NCBI GenBank assembly: GCA_025200525.1
Contig: CM045763.1
Span: 434,001 to 498,000, forward strand
Length of the DNA: 64,000 nucleotides
DNA from: Camellia lanceoleosa
Lineage: Eukaryota > Streptophyta > Magnoliopsida > Ericales > Theaceae
Direction: 5' to 3'
In this document: positions 54,659 through 64,000 of the stretch, piece by piece
How positions within the stretch are numbered: position 1 is the stretch's first letter
Layout of the letters: each line of letters starts with the position of its first letter
Translations under genes and position numbers: made by a program
The notes under the pieces: generated by a model
Databases searched by the model: none
Told to the model about the DNA's origin: nothing
What the model saw: the letters and a program-made list of their open reading frames with translations, nothing else

Positions 54659-55082
54659 TGTCACGACCCAAACCCGTCCCTATAGGTTTAGCGTTATAAC
54701 TGGCCAGTAATCCTTAGATTACCAAAGGCCTCTAAACAAATTATAACATAATAAGGGGCTGTAGAAGCAAATATATGAAATATACATAGTCCATTGTGCT
54801 TGTAAACACCTCATTTTTGACCGCCCTTAAGACTTGGACGCTTTATTCCAAATACCCAATGATGAAAGTTACACTATGCAATCTTTTGACTTCTCAATGA
54901 AGAAATTTAGATTCAAGCTCCAATCCCAAACCTTGCACCCCATTTTGGCAAAACTATTTTAGATCTTAAAACCCTCTTTTTCAAAATATTTTTCCAAATG
55001 CTTTTACGATGTTCCGAGGCTTGCATTTCGTTTAAAACATTGCACTTTCGGTAAACCGAATAAGGACAAAGTGGAAATAAAT
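54659..55082. mobile_element. LTR fragment E, same family as A and B
   Basis: It starts TGTCACGACCCAAACCCGTC and continues GGCCAGTAATCC...GATTACC, matching the start of B (57784) and the reverse complement of the end of A. It loses similarity within about 150-400 bp and runs into the target duplication of A at 55083. Confidence 0.55.
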
Positions 55083-55087
55083 GGAAG

Positions 55088-57442
55088 TGTGACAACCCTC
55101 ACCACTGTTTACTAATTAACCACTAATTGCTGCTAAACTGAGACTAAACATGTTAATTGACTGACTGACTGAAATCTGGAACTGATTGATTGTCTGTATC
55201 TGTTTAAGTGCATCTCTATCTGTTCGACTGTTAAACTATCTGTTCATGTTTTATGTTTTAAACTGCAAATTGAAGGCCTTATCGGCGGCCGAATCTGAAA
55301 TTGATTAGTGATATGTGTTAATCATAATTTATGTGATTTGGTATGATTAAATAGATTAAAATAAGTTAAATTACACAAGTTTCATTATTTATAACTTTGC
55401 CACTTAGTGGCCCACTTCATACCATATGTTGAGACTTGAATTATACATTGTTTAGCATCATTTCCTCAGCCATTTCTTGAGTCCTTAGCCGACTAGAGAT
55501 AGAGAGAGTAAGGAAACTTGAGTTCAACAATTTTAGCTTGGTGATTTGAGGAAATTGAAGGTTGATTGCATGTTTGGACTCCTACACCTAGAATTGGAGA
55601 CTTAAGGTAAAGATTATACCTTCTTATTCATGTATTCAAGTTATATGTTGCATGGTTTATGGAAGTCTAGAGATTACGACATGAATTAGCTTCATATGTT
55701 GAATTAAGAGCTTAATCCATGCATGCATGTTGCCATTCTTGAGTTTTGAAGTAATTGTTCATGAAATTCCACATGCATGTCCATATTTTTGCATTGGACC
55801 ATGAGTTCATCTTGTTTTTGGAGAAATTGGCTCATTTGAGCATGTCTTTGAAGCTTGAAGTTGTTTAAAATTCATGCATGTCACATTGGAAGTATGTTCT
55901 TGAACTTTGGTTTGAAATTGGATTTAATTGAACTACCCGTGGGCTTTGATTTCTCAAATTGATCTTTGAAACATGTTATACTGTGAGTTTACAAGTGTTT
56001 TCCAGAAAATTAGCCCAAGAGGATCGAATTTGATGCATTGAAACTTGGTTTTGAGCTTGAGGTTCAAATATGAAATTCCCAAAATTTGGACTCATGCTCG
56101 AGTGGGGAAAGTGGCACTCGAGCGTGAAATTCATGCTCCCAGCACTTTTGCATTGTTTTACAGTCCATTCGAGCGGGTAAGTGCACGCTCGAGCGGGTGT
56201 CGAGCGCCCATCGAGCGTGATTTTCACACATCCAGTACTTTTGCCATGTTTTGCAGTCCGCTGGAGCGTGGGAAGTGACGCTCGAGCGGGGAACCTTTGT
56301 CTGCATGTCCGCTCGAGCGTAGAAAGCCACGCTCGAACGTAACCCCTGTTTTCTGAAAATTTTGTAAAGTGTTTAAAAGTGCATCTTTGCATCCTTTTTT
56401 CATCTTAGGCATTCCTAGGGCATGTTTAAGGCATCTTAAGGAGGATATTGATGTAGAACCACACCGAGGCAAATTAGGGATTAAGTTATTATTTTCCCAA
56501 CTGTGTAGCTTAGTGTGTGTTCATCTTGTAACTATGTAGGGTTGGCATCCGAGGACGCGAACTAGCTTATCTGTAGCCTAGAACTCTGTGAGTAACAATG
56601 TTGTAAAGATATGTTCAAAAATGATTATCTTCTGAGCAATTGAACTATACCGTTTTCTGAAATGATATTGTTACTGAGTGAATGATGTCCTAATTGTGAA
56701 CTGCATTATAGCATCCTTAGCAACCTACTGTTACTGTACTGCTACTGTCACAGAGATCTCTGTCGGTTCCTATGTTGGAACCACTACTGTTTACTGATAT
56801 GATGGCCATCAACTGACTATTCGGTCTGTTTAGACCTACTGTACTGTTTTGCTATTGGATGTACCACATATGACTGTTATGACTGAATAACTGATATACT
56901 GATTGAAATGACTGTTTTCAATACTGAAAGGACATTTATTCTTAACCTTTTTACGCATATGTTATTCACTGGGCTTTAGCTCACTGCTCATATATATATG
57001 TAGGTGTACAGGCACCGGACCGTTGCTAGAGGCGTCAGGATAGGCTCCTGTTTTGTCAAGCCAACCTTTGTGCCTCGCTTTGAGGTTCCTGAACTGTTCA
57101 AGCTGCGGCTGCTTGGGGTGTTTTAGTTTTTCCCCCTTTTTGTATATGTCTTGTATAGACTGAATGATGTTTTTGTATTGTACTGTCTTAATAGGGATCA
57201 AGTCCCTGATCTAGATAATTGTAAATATTGTGCATACTGTTTGGAACTGATTGTATATATGTTATGAAAAGTCTTTTTGCATACAGACTGTCACAACTTA
57301 TTGGACATCTTTTAATTACTGTATTGGCTTCCGCAGACCCTGTACTCTAAATTACTGTTTTATCATAGCGTGCCTTGGTAATCTCGGATTCTTGACATCG
57401 ATTCTGATGCTAAACCCATAGGGACGGGTTTGGGTCGTGACA
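55088..57442 (+). mobile_element. Solo LTR A (2355 bp) with perfect 5-bp target duplication
   Basis: It runs from TGTGACAACCCTCACC to GGGTTTGGGTCGTGACA, with imperfect inverted ends (TGTGACAACCC/TGTCACGACCC). GGAAG flanks both sides (55083-55087 and 57443-57447). TG...CA ends, a 5-bp duplication and no coding make it a solo LTR, most likely of a chromovirus-type Ty3/gypsy element (the class is inferred). It carries the motif CACTGGGCTTTAGCTCACTG (about 56967) and a CTCGAG array. Strand follows the end order and is not proven. Its near-full-length inverted mate is B. Confidence 0.8.
56097..56337 (+). promoter_or_regulatory. Array of CTCGAG palindromic words in LTR A
   Basis: CTCGAG-like hexamers start at 56097, 56117, 56168 (TTCGAG), 56188, 56199 (GTCGAG), 56210 (ATCGAG), 56261 (CTGGAG), 56281, 56312 and 56332 (CTCGAA). 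Four pairs (56097/56117, 56168/56188, 56261/56281, 56312/56332) are exactly 20 bp apart, and two further steps are 11 bp. The companion phrase CCAGTACTTTTGCC and a variant occur between the pairs. Confidence 0.7.
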
Positions 57443-57447
57443 GGAAG

Positions 57448-57783
57448 GGAGGTGAACTCTTTGAAAAATCTGTAAAAATATCTTAATTATAGGTTTGGAG
57501 TTAAAGAAAATAGGAGGGGAGGGAAGAAAATTAGTTGGGGAAGAAGTTGGGCATCAATTCGTTAGAATAAAAATGAGCAGTTTTCACTAAAATAGGCATA
57601 TCTCTTTGCACACTTAGAATTTATATGTGAGGCTACCACCATTGGAAACTAGACTTTCGGGGCTTTAATTTAGACTCAAGAATGACCTAAAACCGAGTCT
57701 GGATGAAGGAGATATGCCTATTTGAAGTCGGGCCTAAAGTGCTGCTTTTTAGACTCGATTGGGTCCATTTAGAACTGGCCGTG
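57448..57783. other. Left part of LTR F, between solo LTRs A and B
   Basis: The sequence up to 57783 appears to continue after B at 60993, since B is bounded by the near-duplicate CCGTG/CTGTG. It holds GC-rich words (GTCGGGCC at 57727, CTGGCCGTG at 57775) of the kind found in F. Confidence 0.45.
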
Positions 57784-58467
57784 TGTCACGACCCAAATCC
57801 TCCCCTATGGGTTTAGCACCGTAACCGGCCAGTAATCCGTGATTACCGAAGGCTTGCTTAACAGTAATAACAGTAATACAGAGTACAAGGGCTGGCGGAA
57901 GCAAAAACAGTAAATAAAAGATGTCCAATGAGCTGTGACAGTCTGTATGCAAAATGACTTTTCATAACACATTCACAATCAGAACAAAAGCAGTACGTAC
58001 ATACATCATATACAGGTATTCAGGTTAGGGACCAAATCCTTACCATAACAGTACAGTACAAGTCTATACAGTATTACAAAACAGAGACAGAAAGGTGAAC
58101 TGAGACACCCCAAAAAGCCTAAGCTTGAACACACTTGGAACCTCGTAGTGAGGCACGTTGGTTGGCTTGACAAAAACGGAGTTTAACCCAATGCTCCTAG
58201 CTCCGATCCGTTGCCTGGACACCTGCATATATATATATATATAAAAACAGTGAGCTAAAGCCTAGTAAATAACATATACATAAAGAGGTTAAGAATGAAT
58301 GTCCTTTCAGTATTTAAAATAGTCAGTTATAACAGTATATCAGTCATTCAGTCATAGCAGTCATATGTTGTACATCCCATAGCAAAACAAGATAAGAGGT
58401 CTTAATGCATCGAATACCGATTGATGGCCATCATATCAGTAAATAGTAGTGGTTCCAACATGGGAAC

Positions 58468-59300
58468 TAGGGGTGTGCATAATACCGCCGAAACCGCCGA
58501 AACCGCCAAAACCGCACCGAGCCGCACCGCCAAGGCAAATTCGTTATTATTTTCCAATCAAACCGCCGGTTTTTGGTAAGAAAAATGGCAAATTCTAGTG
58601 ACATTTTTATCAATCCGCCGGTTTCTATTTTTCTTCCAAACCGCACCGACCCGCACCGCTATTAAATCATGTTTTATAAGATTCTAAAAATTCTTTTTTA
58701 CTTAAGTTTGCTTGTTGTTCTATACCTTAGAATATAGTATTACATTACTACTCGAGGGGAATTCAAGATGTCAGTAATCCAAAATAAAGTTGGATTCCAA
58801 TTCGGTTTTAATCTTTTTTTTTTTTTTTTTTTTTCCGCCATGTTGCAAACTTGCATCACTCACTTTTCAATCTAAATACTTTTCAATAGTAAACATTTTC
58901 AATATATTGTAAACCCGAATGATATTAATTTTATGTATTGTATTTGATCATTGTAGCTTCCACAGATGCTTGTAATGAACTGATGGCATAGTCGTTGATA
59001 TTATCATGTTGTTGTTACACTTGTTACATCAGAAGAAAGCTTCGCAAGATGCTTAACATCACGGTATCTCTCGTCTTTTTTTTTCTCTTTGATTTAATTT
59101 TTGTAATTTTAATTATATTTTTTATAAACCGCCAATCCGCCCGAACCGCCAAGGCAAATCCGCCATTATTTGCCAACCGAACCGCCGGTTTTTGATAAGG
59201 AAAATGGCAAATTCTAGTGACACTTTTATCAATCCGCCACCCGCCGTACGGTTTCTATTTTTCTCTCAAACCGCACCGACCCGCACCGCGCACACCCCTA
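58468..59300. mobile_element. Non-autonomous hAT element, 833 bp, perfect 8-bp target duplication
   Basis: The ends are TAGGGGTGTGC and GCACACCCCTA (perfect 11-bp inverted repeats). ATGGGAAC flanks both sides (58460-58467 and 59301-59308), an exact 8-bp duplication as hAT transposases make. Subterminal regions of about 135-145 bp (58527-58659 and 59146-59289) are direct repeats full of CCGCACCG and ACCGCC words, which are probably transposase-binding motifs. The AT-rich middle has no transposase. Confidence 0.88.
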
Positions 59301-59743
59301 ATGGGAACCGACAGAGATCTCTGTAATAATAGCAGTAACAGTACAGTAACAGTAAATTGCTATGGATGCCACGAATACAGTTCATAAATAAGACAAATAT
59401 TCATTCAGTAAGAAATATCATTTCAGAAAGCAGTACAATTGGTCATTTAGAAAATATTCATGATTGAATATATCTTTACAATATTGTTACTCACTGAGTT
59501 CTGGGCTACAGATAGGCTAGTGAGCGTCCTCGCATGCCAACCCTACACAGTTACAGGATGAACACACACTAAGTTGCATGTTTAGGAAACAATAACTTAG
59601 TCTCTATCTTCACTCGGTGTGGTTCTATAGCATTATCCTCATTAAGATGCCTTAAACTAGGCCTAGGAATGCCTAGGATGGAATGAGAATGCAAAGATGC
59701 ACTTTAAAACACTTTTCAAATTTTTGCTAAAACAGGGGTCCCG

Positions 59744-59972
59744 CCCGAGCGTGGCTTTTTCCGCTCGAGCGGACATGCAGATAAAAGAGCTACGCTCGAG
59801 CGTGACTTTCCTCGCTCGAGTGGACTGCAAAAGTACTGGATGCATGAAATTCACGCTCGACGGCGACTTCGCCGAAGCGTGAGACACAAGTCCTCGCTCG
59901 AGCGTGCATTCCCTTGCTCGAGCGGACTATAAACACATGCAAAGTACTGGATACATGCATTTCATGCTCGAG
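59744..59972 (-). promoter_or_regulatory. Array of CTCGAG palindromic words in LTR B
   Basis: Hexamers start at 59744 (CCCGAG), 59764, 59795, 59815, 59856 (CTCGAC), 59897, 59917 and 59967. The pairs 59744/59764, 59795/59815 and 59897/59917 are exactly 20 bp apart. TGCAAAAGTACTGGAT and TGCAAAGTACTGGATA separate pairs, mirroring A. Confidence 0.7.
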
Positions 59973-60992
59973 CGTGGAATTCCCCTTTAGCGTGGATCCA
60001 AAATCTGGAATTTCCAGATTTGTCTCCAAGCATGAAACTCAACATTTAAAGCATCAAATTCGATCCTTTTGGGCTAATTTTCTGGAAAACACTTTAAAAC
60101 TCATAATATGACATGTTTCAAAGATTAATTTGCAAAATCAAAGCCCAAAGCATTTCCAAACAAAACTTCAAGAACATGATGTACATGCAACATGCATGAA
60201 TTTAATCAACTTCAAAGCTTCTAATACAAGAACAAATGAGTCAATCCTTCAAAAAACGTGTTGAATTCATGGACCAAAGCTAGAATATGGACATGCATGT
60301 GAGGATTTCCATGAAATCAACCTCAAAACTCAACAATGTATACATGCATGCATGAATTCCTACTCAATTCAACATGTTAAGCTAATTCATGCCTTAAATC
60401 ACTAACCTTACCATGAATCATGCAAGAACAACTCAAATTCACAATTAAAATGGTGAGTCTCTTACCTCAAGTCCCCAATTCAAGGTATAGAAGCTCAAAT
60501 TTTGCAAGTTCCTTCAAATCTTCCAACTCTCTAAGTAATCTCCTAGTTGAAACCAATTCTCCCTATTCTCACTCTCTCTCTCTCGAAATGGCCTCAATAT
60601 GGCTGAAGAGTGATGTGTGATCAAGTGTACTAAAGCTTCAACATTGTCTTAGGTAGTGGCCCACTAAGTGGCAAAATGCTAGATAAGTCCAACTAATATA
60701 ATTTAGCTTATTTAATCCAATTTAATCATACCAAATCAAATTTCAACTAAACTTACCATAAAATCACATTAATTCTAATTAACACAAAACACTAATCAGT
60801 TCCGGATTCGGCCGTCGATAAGGCCTTCAATTTGCAATTTAAAACATAAAACATGAACAGATCATTAGCAGTCAAACAGATAGACGTGGATTCAAACTAA
60901 TATATTCAATCAATCAGTCAGAATTTCAGTCAATCAGTCACTTAACATGCTTAATCATAGATTAGCACTAATCAGTAGTGAGGGTTATCACA

Positions 60993-63900
60993 CTGTGCCT
61001 CAATGAAAACTTTTCTAGACTTGCTTTTTAGGCCCAGTCGTGCATTTTTGGGCCCGGCCATAGGTTTTGGGGCCCGACCGGGTCTCAATGACGCCAGACA
61101 GACAGCTGGCAGGAATTGAACAAATATCTTTGTTTAAAGATATTTTTGACCATTTTGGCTCAAATTCTATAAATAGGACCTCTTCCTTCAGAATTCAAGG
61201 TTAGCAAAATTTCCAAAAGCTTTGAAGAGCTAAATAGACCTCATACCATCTTCTTTACTCCTTTGATCTTCAAACCTCCTTTTAACTATACATACACAAT
61301 ATGTACACCATTGGAACTTGTTCTTGAAGCTTTTACTACAGTTTCAAACCATATTTCATAAACTTGAGGGTGCCTTGGAATCAAATTTGTTTAACCAAAG
61401 CTTTCTCTCTTCAAGAGGCATAAGCTTGTCACTTTTTTCCTTGCTTTTGTTTCCATCTTTTTCTGTCTTTTTCTTGTGTTAATACACTGTTTTTGATCCA
61501 TTCCAAGTGCTGAAACTTGGGGTTAAAAGGCTACCAAAGGTAGAGAGGTTTAACAACCTTTCTTGTACCTTATCTTATAGCTCATACCCTTCATTTTCCC
61601 ACTCTTTTCTTTGGTTGTTACATTGATTTTCAGAATTTAAAAAGGCTAAAAACCATGGTTTAAAAGTCTCAAAAGTTGAGGGATAGCCACCTCTCCTTGA
61701 TTTTGCTTACTAACTTTATGTCTCTTGCTTTTGTCTATCTTTTTGTGCTCTTTAAACACACTTTTAGCCACTGTTTTCGGGCTGTTTTGGGACTGTTCTT
61801 GGACTATTTTGGGGCTTAAATATGTGATTTAAAATTACAAAAAGTTGACGGGTTAACCACTCCTCTTTAGGCTTTGTTCCATAGCTTTTTCTCTACTCTT
61901 TTTACTTACGTTCTCTTGCTTTTAGCTACTGTTTTTGTACATTTTAACGGCTATTTTAGGGTTGGCCCAGGTTGTTTAATTAGTTCATGTTTTGATTAGC
62001 TTGATTGTTGTCTTATAAGCTTGCATACATAGCTTGTTGTATACTGTTTTAAGCTTTTCTTTGACTAATTTCCATGTTTAAGAACTTTATTTTAATAAGT
62101 CAACTTGCTATTCATTTCTTTCCTTTGAGAATTCTTTCAATCAGTTGACAGTTATTCAAAACATGAACTAGAGATCTATGCTTACTGACTTAATTTCTAC
62201 GGAGGTTCATTGTCAACAGTATAGTCTCTTGTTCATGTTGAGAATCACCTCCCGTTTGACATATTTCTCACTTAGTGGACATAATCTTTAGTGGATGTAA
62301 CAATCGTCTTGGACTTAATGGGTTAAAGGATGGCAAAGACTAATGAATTTGACATAAAATGAACCAACTCACATAAAAAAAATGAGTTATATTGTTTGAG
62401 GTTCGGCCAGATGTTATGCCGAGTCCATTGTGTCAAGGGTTGTCTTGCATCAATTCATGATGTTTTGATGAACCTTGAAATGTCTCTACCTCCCTCTTTG
62501 AGTTCACTCTATGATAGGAAAAAATGGTGGTTGTAGTTCCTTTCATTTATTGATTTTTGTCCAAATTGTATCGGAAATCATCAAGCAATCAACTTGCTCA
62601 TTGATGGTTTTGGAAACAATTCTAACCTTCTCTCGAGGCTTTCCCACAATAGAGAAGTGTGAGAGGGACAAACAGAGTCCAGAACAACTCTGTTTGCACT
62701 ATTTTCATTTCAGAGCACAAATAGAATTTTGCATGAAATTAAGGCACGACTGGCCTTCTTTAGGCCCGCCCGGGCTTCATTGAGAGCCGACCGACCATCA
62801 ATGTTTCGTCAGCAATGTATTTTGCAAAAAACAGAGGGAAGTGGTTGAAGGTGAAACAGAGTAGGCCTAGGCAGACAGAGCAGTTCTTGGACCCTGTGCA
62901 TGCAACCCTTGGGCATTCTTACTTATATCAATGTTGTAACTTAATGTTCCGATTATTGTTGTAATTATTAGTATTGTTTATTTGTAATCGTTATAGCTAG
63001 TTAACTTAGATAGCTAGTATATTTCTCATTATTATCCTTGTTATAATAGAATAGCTAGCTAGTTAATTCTTTGCTTATTTATTCATTCGGTTTTGTAATA
63101 ATTAGTTTAATTCAAACTTTCGAACGCTCATTCGCACCTTCTTGCACGAGAACCGACATGTAATAATTTGTATATCTTCCAACCCTACGTCTTTCTCCCT
63201 TTTACTTATTTGCTTACGATGGTTAGTTTAAAGCATCATATTTCTCTTAGCATTTTCCATGTTTGCATATACTTGTCTTGTATGCATCAAGGCTCGGTTC
63301 ATCATTACAACAAGCATTGTCGTTTATTACTTCATTGAATACGTGTATTATTGCATGCTATCAAATTGATTCATATGCCATGTTAATAGCCGAGCCTATT
63401 TAAAATGGCATATTGCATGTGTTGCATTAGTCATTTTGCATCTATAGGATCATGCATTTTTTCTAACTCTTTTATTTCTTTTGGCTTGCCTTGGAGTACT
63501 AGGTGAGCACTTATTGTTTTAGCATAACCGCATGCGTGTGATTGTTTCCATGATAAGCATGAATACCATGAAGCTAATTGCTTTTTACATAAGTTGGGAT
63601 AAATTGATTAATGTACATGCAAACTCACCTTTTTCAAGTGACGAGTATCAAAAATAATTCTCAAACAAACATGAAATCAAATATTTCAACTTTTGCAAAT
63701 TGGTCTATACTTGCGTGTATCACCTAGTAAAGTTAATTTAATAATCGGAATAAGAACATATAATATAGATAAAAATCACATCATGATTAGTAGAGGCCGA
63801 TCTTTGATTGGGCGAGTGGGGTGCTCAATTCATAACCTTCCCCTCTCGTACCTAAGTTCTCGAGCCGAGACACTTTGGTAATGACGGATAAGTGGCCTTT

Positions 63901-64000
63901 GACATGAGTCTTGGGTTTCCTAAATTTTTCAAAAATGTTTAGGTGGCGACTCTGTAATCTAGTAAAACAGTCTATTTTTGGCATTTGATTCAAACATCGA
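60993..64000 (+). mobile_element. LTR-like region F (continues past the window)
   Basis: A TATA box (TATAAATAGG, 61168) follows a GC-rich word array and is followed by a long AT/CT-rich untranslated stretch. The right end has GGTGGCGACTCTG (63943), a phrase seen near LTR ends of plant Ty3/gypsy elements. A second GC-rich word group is at 62747-62796. No coding frame with recognisable motifs occurs in the 3 kb. Assignment to a large gypsy LTR is inferred, and neither end is fixed. Confidence 0.45.
61031..61082 (+). promoter_or_regulatory. Array of GGCCC-type words upstream of the F TATA box
   Basis: GGCCCAGTCG, GGCCCGGCCA and GGCCCGACCG start at 61031, 61051 and 61071, exactly 20 bp apart, ending about 90 bp before TATAAATAGG. 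A related set, CGACTGGCC (62747), CGCCCGGGC (62767) and CGACC (62788), has steps of 20 and 21 bp. Confidence 0.6.

Larger units (their letters stand above)
57784..60992 (-). mobile_element. Solo LTR B, inverted relative of A, with nested hAT insertion
   Basis: It starts TGTCACGACCCAAATCC and ends GAGGGTTATCACA. Flanks CCGTG (57779-57783) and CTGTG (60993-60997) form a 5-bp duplication with one C/T difference. Without the nested element and its extra 8-bp site it is about 2368 bp, matching A (2355 bp), and it aligns to A in reverse orientation throughout (for example AACAGAGATCTCTGT-type and GGCCCACTAAGTGGCA phrases). Strand is given relative to A. Confidence 0.75.

Overview
This 64 kb window is nuclear DNA from a flowering plant, almost certainly a eudicot. 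It is AT-rich, its genes carry many introns, and its intergenic space is filled with plant-type transposable elements. The species cannot be named from the sequence alone. No rRNA gene, tRNA gene or CRISPR array was seen.

Three host genes look intact, all on the minus strand. (1) MCM2, a subunit of the MCM2-7 replicative helicase, spans 2892-9419 in 17 exons (951 aa), with two E2F-type sites just upstream. (2) An intronless AP2/ERF transcription factor of the LEAFY PETIOLE/ERF086-like type lies at 30663-31715 (350 aa). (3) A Nudix hydrolase of the plant NUDT12/13-like (DIPP-type) group lies at 45791-50287 in 5 exons (222 aa), with a perfect Nudix box. They share no pathway and are ordinary single-gene transcription units.

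The rest is layered mobile DNA. 0-0.75 kb: two tandem Helitron 3' ends. 10.6-11.6 kb: a hairpin MITE and a MULE-type MITE with a perfect 9-bp target duplication. 11.8-16.8 kb: two related solo or truncated LTRs (C and D). 16.8-22.0 kb: a Ty1/copia element with 5' LTR, primer-binding site and decayed gag-pol, cut off inside reverse transcriptase. 24.3-26.1 kb: two minus-strand Helitrons, the longer with a possible captured gene fragment. 26.6-28.6 kb: two copies of one retroelement head arranged as a near-perfect inverted repeat. 29.8-30.3 kb: a LINE 3' end. 33-37 kb: several Tourist/PIF-type MITEs. About 37.9-43.56 kb: the 3' half of a Tat/Grande-like Ty3/gypsy element, with integrase and minisatellite on the minus strand and a spliced accessory gene in antisense. 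43.9-45.4 kb: a MITE split by a MULE-like element. 51-54 kb: more MITEs. 54.7-64 kb: two 2.36-kb solo LTRs (A and B) in opposite orientation, one carrying a nested hAT element and sitting inside yet another LTR (F).

The most striking unexplained signal is in these LTRs. Several carry clusters of short CpG-containing palindromic words (CTCGAG in A, B and D; GTCGAC in C; GGCCCG-type in F) placed about 20-22 bp apart, roughly two DNA helical turns. C and D share a backbone but use different words, while D, A and B share the word on different backbones. Where a TATA box is visible (C and F) the cluster lies just upstream of it, so it may be a modular U3 enhancer or a methylation/siRNA target.
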